DNA of 64,000 nucleotides from NCBI RefSeq assembly GCF_030012215.1, contig NZ_JASCXX010000004.1, positions 186,001-250,000 of the forward strand, written 5' to 3'. Numbering within the stretch: position 1 is the first letter of the stretch; each line of letters begins with the position of its first letter. The DNA comes from Anaerobaca lacustris (GTDB lineage: Bacteria; Planctomycetota; Phycisphaerae; Sedimentisphaerales; Anaerobacaceae). Shown in pieces: positions 61,022 to 64,000 of this stretch. The notes beneath the pieces were generated by a model. The model worked only from the letters and a program-made list of their open reading frames with translations, was not told the DNA's origin and did not search any database. The position numbers and the translations under genes are program-made.

Positions 61022-62473
61022 ATGGCGAAGGCGGATATTGGCGTGGTGGGGTTGGCGGTCATGGGCGAGAACCTGATCCTGAACATGGAGAGCAAGGGCT
61101 TCACGGTGGCCTGCTTCAACCGGACCGTTTCGAAGGTGGACGATTTCATCAACGGTCGGGCCAAGGGCAAGAAGATCATCGGCTGTCACTCGATCGAAGA
61201 GCTGACGGCCAGCCTCAAGACGCCGCGCAAGGTGATGCTCATGGTCAAAGCGGGACAAGCCGTCGACGCGTTCATCGACCAGGTCCTGCCTCACCTTGAG
61301 GCCGGCGACATCGTCATCGACGGCGGCAACAGCCACTTCCCCGACACGATGCGTCGCACGCAATACGTCGAGGGCAAGGGCAAGCTTTACATCGGCACCG
61401 GCGTCTCCGGCGGTGAAGAAGGCGCGCTGCTTGGGCCGTCGATGATGCCCGGCGGCTCGCCCAAGGCCTGGCCGGCCGTCAAGGACATCTTCCAATCGAT
61501 CTGCGCCAAGACCGACAGTGGCGAGCCCTGCTGCGACTGGGTCGGCGAGAACGGCGCCGGCCACTTCGTCAAGATGGTCCACAACGGCATCGAGTACGGC
61601 GACATGCAGATGATCTGCGAGACCTACCAGATGATGCACGAAGGTCTCGGCATGACGAACCGGCAGATGCACGAGGTCCTCGCCGAGTGGAACGCCGGTG
61701 AGTTGGACTCGTATCTCATCGAGATCACGCGGGACATCCTGGGCTACAAGGACGAAGACGGCAACGAGGTGATCGACCTGATCCTCGACACAGCCGGCCA
61801 GAAAGGTACAGGCAAGTGGACCGCGATCGAGGCATTGAACCTCGGCCAGCCGCTGACGCTGATCGGCGAAGCGGTGTTCGCGCGATGCCTGTCGGCCCTC
61901 AAAGAAGAGCGTGTGGCCGCCGCGAAGATCCTGAAGGGCCCCAAGCCCGAGTTCAAGGGTGACAAGAAGATTTTCATCGACGATCTGCGTCGCGCCTTGT
62001 ACGCGTCCAAGATCGTCAGCTACGCCCAAGGCTACCAGTTGATGCGGGCCGCAGCGCAGGAATACAAGTGGAACCTCAACTACGGGGGCATCGCCCTGAT
62101 GTGGCGCGGCGGCTGCATCATCCGCTCGGTCTTCCTCGGCAAGATCAAGGAGGCCTTCGACGCCGATCCGAACCTGACGAACCTGCTGCTGACACCGTTC
62201 TTCAAGGACGCCGTCGAGAAGGCTCAGGCCTCGTGGCGACGCGTGGTGACGGCGGCCGTCGAGATGGGCATCCCGGTGCCGGCCATCAGCACGGCGCTGG
62301 CCTATTACGACGGCTATCGGCACGCCCGCCTGCCGGCCAACCTGCTCCAGGCCCAACGGGACTACTTCGGCGCCCACACCTACGAGCGTGTGGACAAGCC
62401 GCGAGGCGAATTCTTCCATACGAACTGGACCGGTCGCGGCGGTGCGACCGCCGCCTCGACCTACGTCGTATAG
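61022..62473 (+). CDS. gnd: 6-phosphogluconate dehydrogenase, decarboxylating
   Basis: Oxidative pentose phosphate step yielding ribulose-5-P, CO2 and NAD(P)H. 483 aa. N-terminal GVVGLAVMGENLILNMESKG and CFNRTVSKVDDF (dinucleotide fold), GDIVIDGGNSHFPDTMRRTQ, VSGGEEGALLGPSMMPGG, catalytic Lys in GHFVKMVHNGIEYGDMQM, and the C-terminal helical domain with SALAYYDGYRHARLPANLLQ and QRDYFGAHTYER. AAAAGGAG precedes ATG 61022. NADP versus NAD preference: NRT after the first strand suggests NADP. Stands alone. Confidence 0.95.
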   Translation: MAKADIGVVGLAVMGENLILNMESKGFTVACFNRTVSKVDDFINGRAKGKKIIGCHSIEELTASLKTPRKVMLMVKAGQAVDAFIDQVLPHLEAGDIVIDGGNSHFPDTMRRTQYVEGKGKLYIGTGVSGGEEGALLGPSMMPGGSPKAWPAVKDIFQSICAKTDSGEPCCDWVGENGAGHFVKMVHNGIEYGDMQMICETYQMMHEGLGMTNRQMHEVLAEWNAGELDSYLIEITRDILGYKDEDGNEVIDLILDTAGQKGTGKWTAIEALNLGQPLTLIGEAVFARCLSALKEERVAAAKILKGPKPEFKGDKKIFIDDLRRALYASKIVSYAQGYQLMRAAAQEYKWNLNYGGIALMWRGGCIIRSVFLGKIKEAFDADPNLTNLLLTPFFKDAVEKAQASWRRVVTAAVEMGIPVPAISTALAYYDGYRHARLPANLLQAQRDYFGAHTYERVDKPRGEFFHTNWTGRGGATAASTYVV

Positions 62474-62859
62474 CCCCAGAGGCGCGTCCGTAGACAACAG
62501 CCTCCGGATGCAGTCCGTGCAGACGCCGATTGTCCCACTCGGCCAAGGCGTCGCGTACCGCGGACCCCCTCCGGAGGCAGTTTCCTTTATTCCACCGCGT
62601 CTCGCCGATCCGGGGAGCCACAAGTACAAACTCGCTGGGGGGGGACAGTCAATCACCACTTTGCGTTTCACAATGAACCCTCGCCGATGAAAAACGCAGC
62701 CGTCCTCATCGGCATTCACCATTTTGCGCCGACCGCGTCCAATGCCGGTCACCGTCTCGCATTGCCGGCCACAAAAATTTAGACACGCTCCGCGCCCCGT
62801 GTTAATCTAATCGGCATTCTGCGGAAGGCTGAACAACCGTCACTTGGATGGAGAACTGT
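62474..62859. other. Intergenic region upstream of araA
   Basis: About 386 bases with no believable ORF. Contains an 8-bp inverted repeat GCCGATGA / TCATCGGC (62683-62713, 15-base loop) that may be an operator or leader structure, and the promoter-like pair listed separately. No terminator with T-run is visible after gnd. Confidence 0.5.
62779..62808 (+). promoter_or_regulatory. Putative araA promoter
   Basis: TTAGAC (62779-62784), an 18-base spacer, then TAATCT (62803-62808): a moderate sigma-70-type match 51 bases before the start codon, and one of few AT-rich stretches here. Confidence 0.4.
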
Positions 62860-64000
62860 ATGATTGAAGATATCAAGAAACTCGAAGCATGGTTCGTCAC
62901 AGGCAGCCAACATCTCTACGGCCCCGAGACCCTCGCACAGGTCGCACAAGATTCGAAAGAGATCGCCCAGGCCCTCTCACGAGCGAAGCAGGTGCCGGTG
63001 AAGGTGGTGTTCAAGCCGGTTCTGACGACGCCCGAAGCGATCTACGATCTCTGCATGAAGGCCAACACCACGCCCAACTGCATCGGCCTGATCACCTGGA
63101 TGCACACCTTCTCGCCAGCGAAGATGTGGATCGCCGGTCTCAAGGCGTTGAGCAAACCGTTCGTCCATCTGCACACGCAGTATAATCGGGACATCCCCTG
63201 GGCCGAAATCGACATGGACTTCATGAACCTCAACCAGAGCGCCCACGGGGGTCGCGAGTTCGGGTTCATCTGCACGCGCCTGCGCCGCAACCGCAAGGTC
63301 ATCGTCGGCCACTGGCAGGAAGCCGGCGTCCAGGCGGAACTGGGCGTATGGGCCCGCGCCGCCTGCGCCTGGCACGACACACAGGGGGCCAAGGTGGTGC
63401 GCTTCGGCGACAACATGCGCGAGGTCGCAGTCACCGAAGGCGACAAGGTCGAGGCCCAGAAGCAGCTTGGCTATTCGGTGTACGGCTACGGCGTCGGCGA
63501 CCTCGTCGCGCGCGTGAACAAGGTCACGGACAAGGAAATTGACAAACTCACGGCTGAATACCAGGCGACTTATGAGCTGACCAAGCCGACCAGCAAGGAC
63601 GGCAAGCAGCGGGAAGCACTGCGGGAAGCGGCCCGGATCGAGCTGGGCATGCGGGCATTCCTGGAAGAGGGCAACTTCAAGGCGTTCACCACGAACTTCG
63701 AGGACCTGCACGGCCTGAAGCAACTGCCGGGCCTGGCGGTCCAGCGTCTGATGGCCGACGGCTACGGCTTCGGCGCCGAGGGCGACTGGAAGACGGCCGC
63801 CCTGGTCCGCGCGATGAAGGTCATGGCCGCCGGTCTGCTGGGCGGCACCAGCTTCATGGAAGACTACACCTACCACCTCGACCCGGCCGGTCCGAAGGTG
63901 CTCGGCGCGCACATGCTCGAAGTCTGTGCCTCCATCGCCGAGGGCAAGCCCTCCCTGGAGGTCCATCCGCTGGGCATCGGCGGCAAGGCCGATCCGTGCC
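62860..64000 (+). CDS. araA: L-arabinose isomerase (3' end outside window)
   Basis: Converts L-arabinose to L-ribulose. About 380 of ~500 residues are in the window. Matches E. coli AraA block by block: [95 protein letters not shown] (with active-site Glu), [17 protein letters not shown]-like [38 protein letters not shown] (second Glu) and [12 protein letters not shown] at the edge. ATG 62860 has GGAG at seven bases; an in-frame ATG lies four codons upstream. Expected to be followed by araB/araD-type genes. Confidence 0.95.
   Translation, partial: MIEDIKKLEAWFVTGSQHLYGPETLAQVAQDSKEIAQALSRAKQVPVKVVFKPVLTTPEAIYDLCMKANTTPNCIGLITWMHTFSPAKMWIAGLKALSKPFVHLHTQYNRDIPWAEIDMDFMNLNQSAHGGREFGFICTRLRRNRKVIVGHWQEAGVQAELGVWARAACAWHDTQGAKVVRFGDNMREVAVTEGDKVEAQKQLGYSVYGYGVGDLVARVNKVTDKEIDKLTAEYQATYELTKPTSKDGKQREALREAARIELGMRAFLEEGNFKAFTTNFEDLHGLKQLPGLAVQRLMADGYGFGAEGDWKTAALVRAMKVMAAGLLGGTSFMEDYTYHLDPAGPKVLGAHMLEVCASIAEGKPSLEVHPLGIGGKADPC

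Noticed and set aside
60695-62752. 685-aa open frame on the minus strand
   Set aside because: Antisense to gnd, whose 6PGDH motifs are complete. No recognisable protein features in the antisense frame.

Overview
The window is GC-rich, gene-dense bacterial chromosome with no plasmid, phage, IS, rRNA, tRNA or CRISPR signature that I can see. The organism is a diderm: there is an LptD-type outer-membrane LPS assembly protein, a LolCDE-like lipoprotein exporter, a type II secretion (T2SS) secretin and two small outer-membrane barrels. Several proteins (the ~98-aa protein beside pilT, the DUF1573 lipoprotein, the CGC-motif/tetraheme protein, the FlgM-like protein, the detached scpB) resemble, from memory, families common in Planctomycetota, probably Phycisphaerae. 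That placement is inference, not a search result.

Layout. 1-16.2 kb: L,D-transpeptidase, 5-formyl-THF cyclo-ligase and rarA (minus strand); two exported beta-barrel proteins (plus), the first followed by a textbook terminator; then a minus-strand run fba, S41 protease, lysS, two Lol-type permeases, lolD, ilvE and a polyprenyl diphosphate synthase. 16.3-26.6 kb: lptD, divergent from a small conserved gene and a solo pilT-like ATPase; a zinc-ribbon membrane protein; maf with a HExxH lipoprotein and an AMMECR1 protein; DUF368 translocase overlapping ispE. 26.7-44.0 kb: a 17-kb minus-strand block, DUF1573 lipoprotein - tetraheme protein - gspC-D-E-F-G-H-I-J-K-L-M - FlgM-like protein. 44.1-52.3 kb (plus): rpmE, prfA, an unusual two-module ATP-binding protein, deoC, a small DUF6504-like protein, pabB, pabC, a NIF3 protein and scpB, several with 4-base overlaps. 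52.3-64 kb: carbohydrate metabolism: an AXE1-type esterase and a heparinase II/III-like lyase (minus), divergent from nagB, nagA and a GH95 alpha-L-fucosidase (plus); a secreted protein with SPYAFN repeats; gnd; and araA, cut by the window end.

How it fits together. The carbohydrate genes suggest degradation of a fucosylated, acetylated, amino-sugar-containing polysaccharide, with sugars entering through GlcNAc-6-P/GlcN-6-P, arabinose and the pentose phosphate route (gnd, deoC). The T2SS is a natural exporter for such enzymes, several of which carry signal peptides. Its upstream neighbours, a DUF1573 lipoprotein and a metallophosphatase-like protein with four CxxCH haem motifs, are not normal T2SS components and are the least explained part of the window. 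Non-coding points of interest are a two-hairpin palindromic element at 59.8 kb that follows what looks like an aborted, translationally coupled ORF, and a perfect 20-bp palindrome at 46.8 kb.

Start codons were moved inward from the longest reading frame wherever a Shine-Dalgarno, signal peptide or family N-terminus supported it. Two genes (lysS and the S41 protease) appear to start with TTG.
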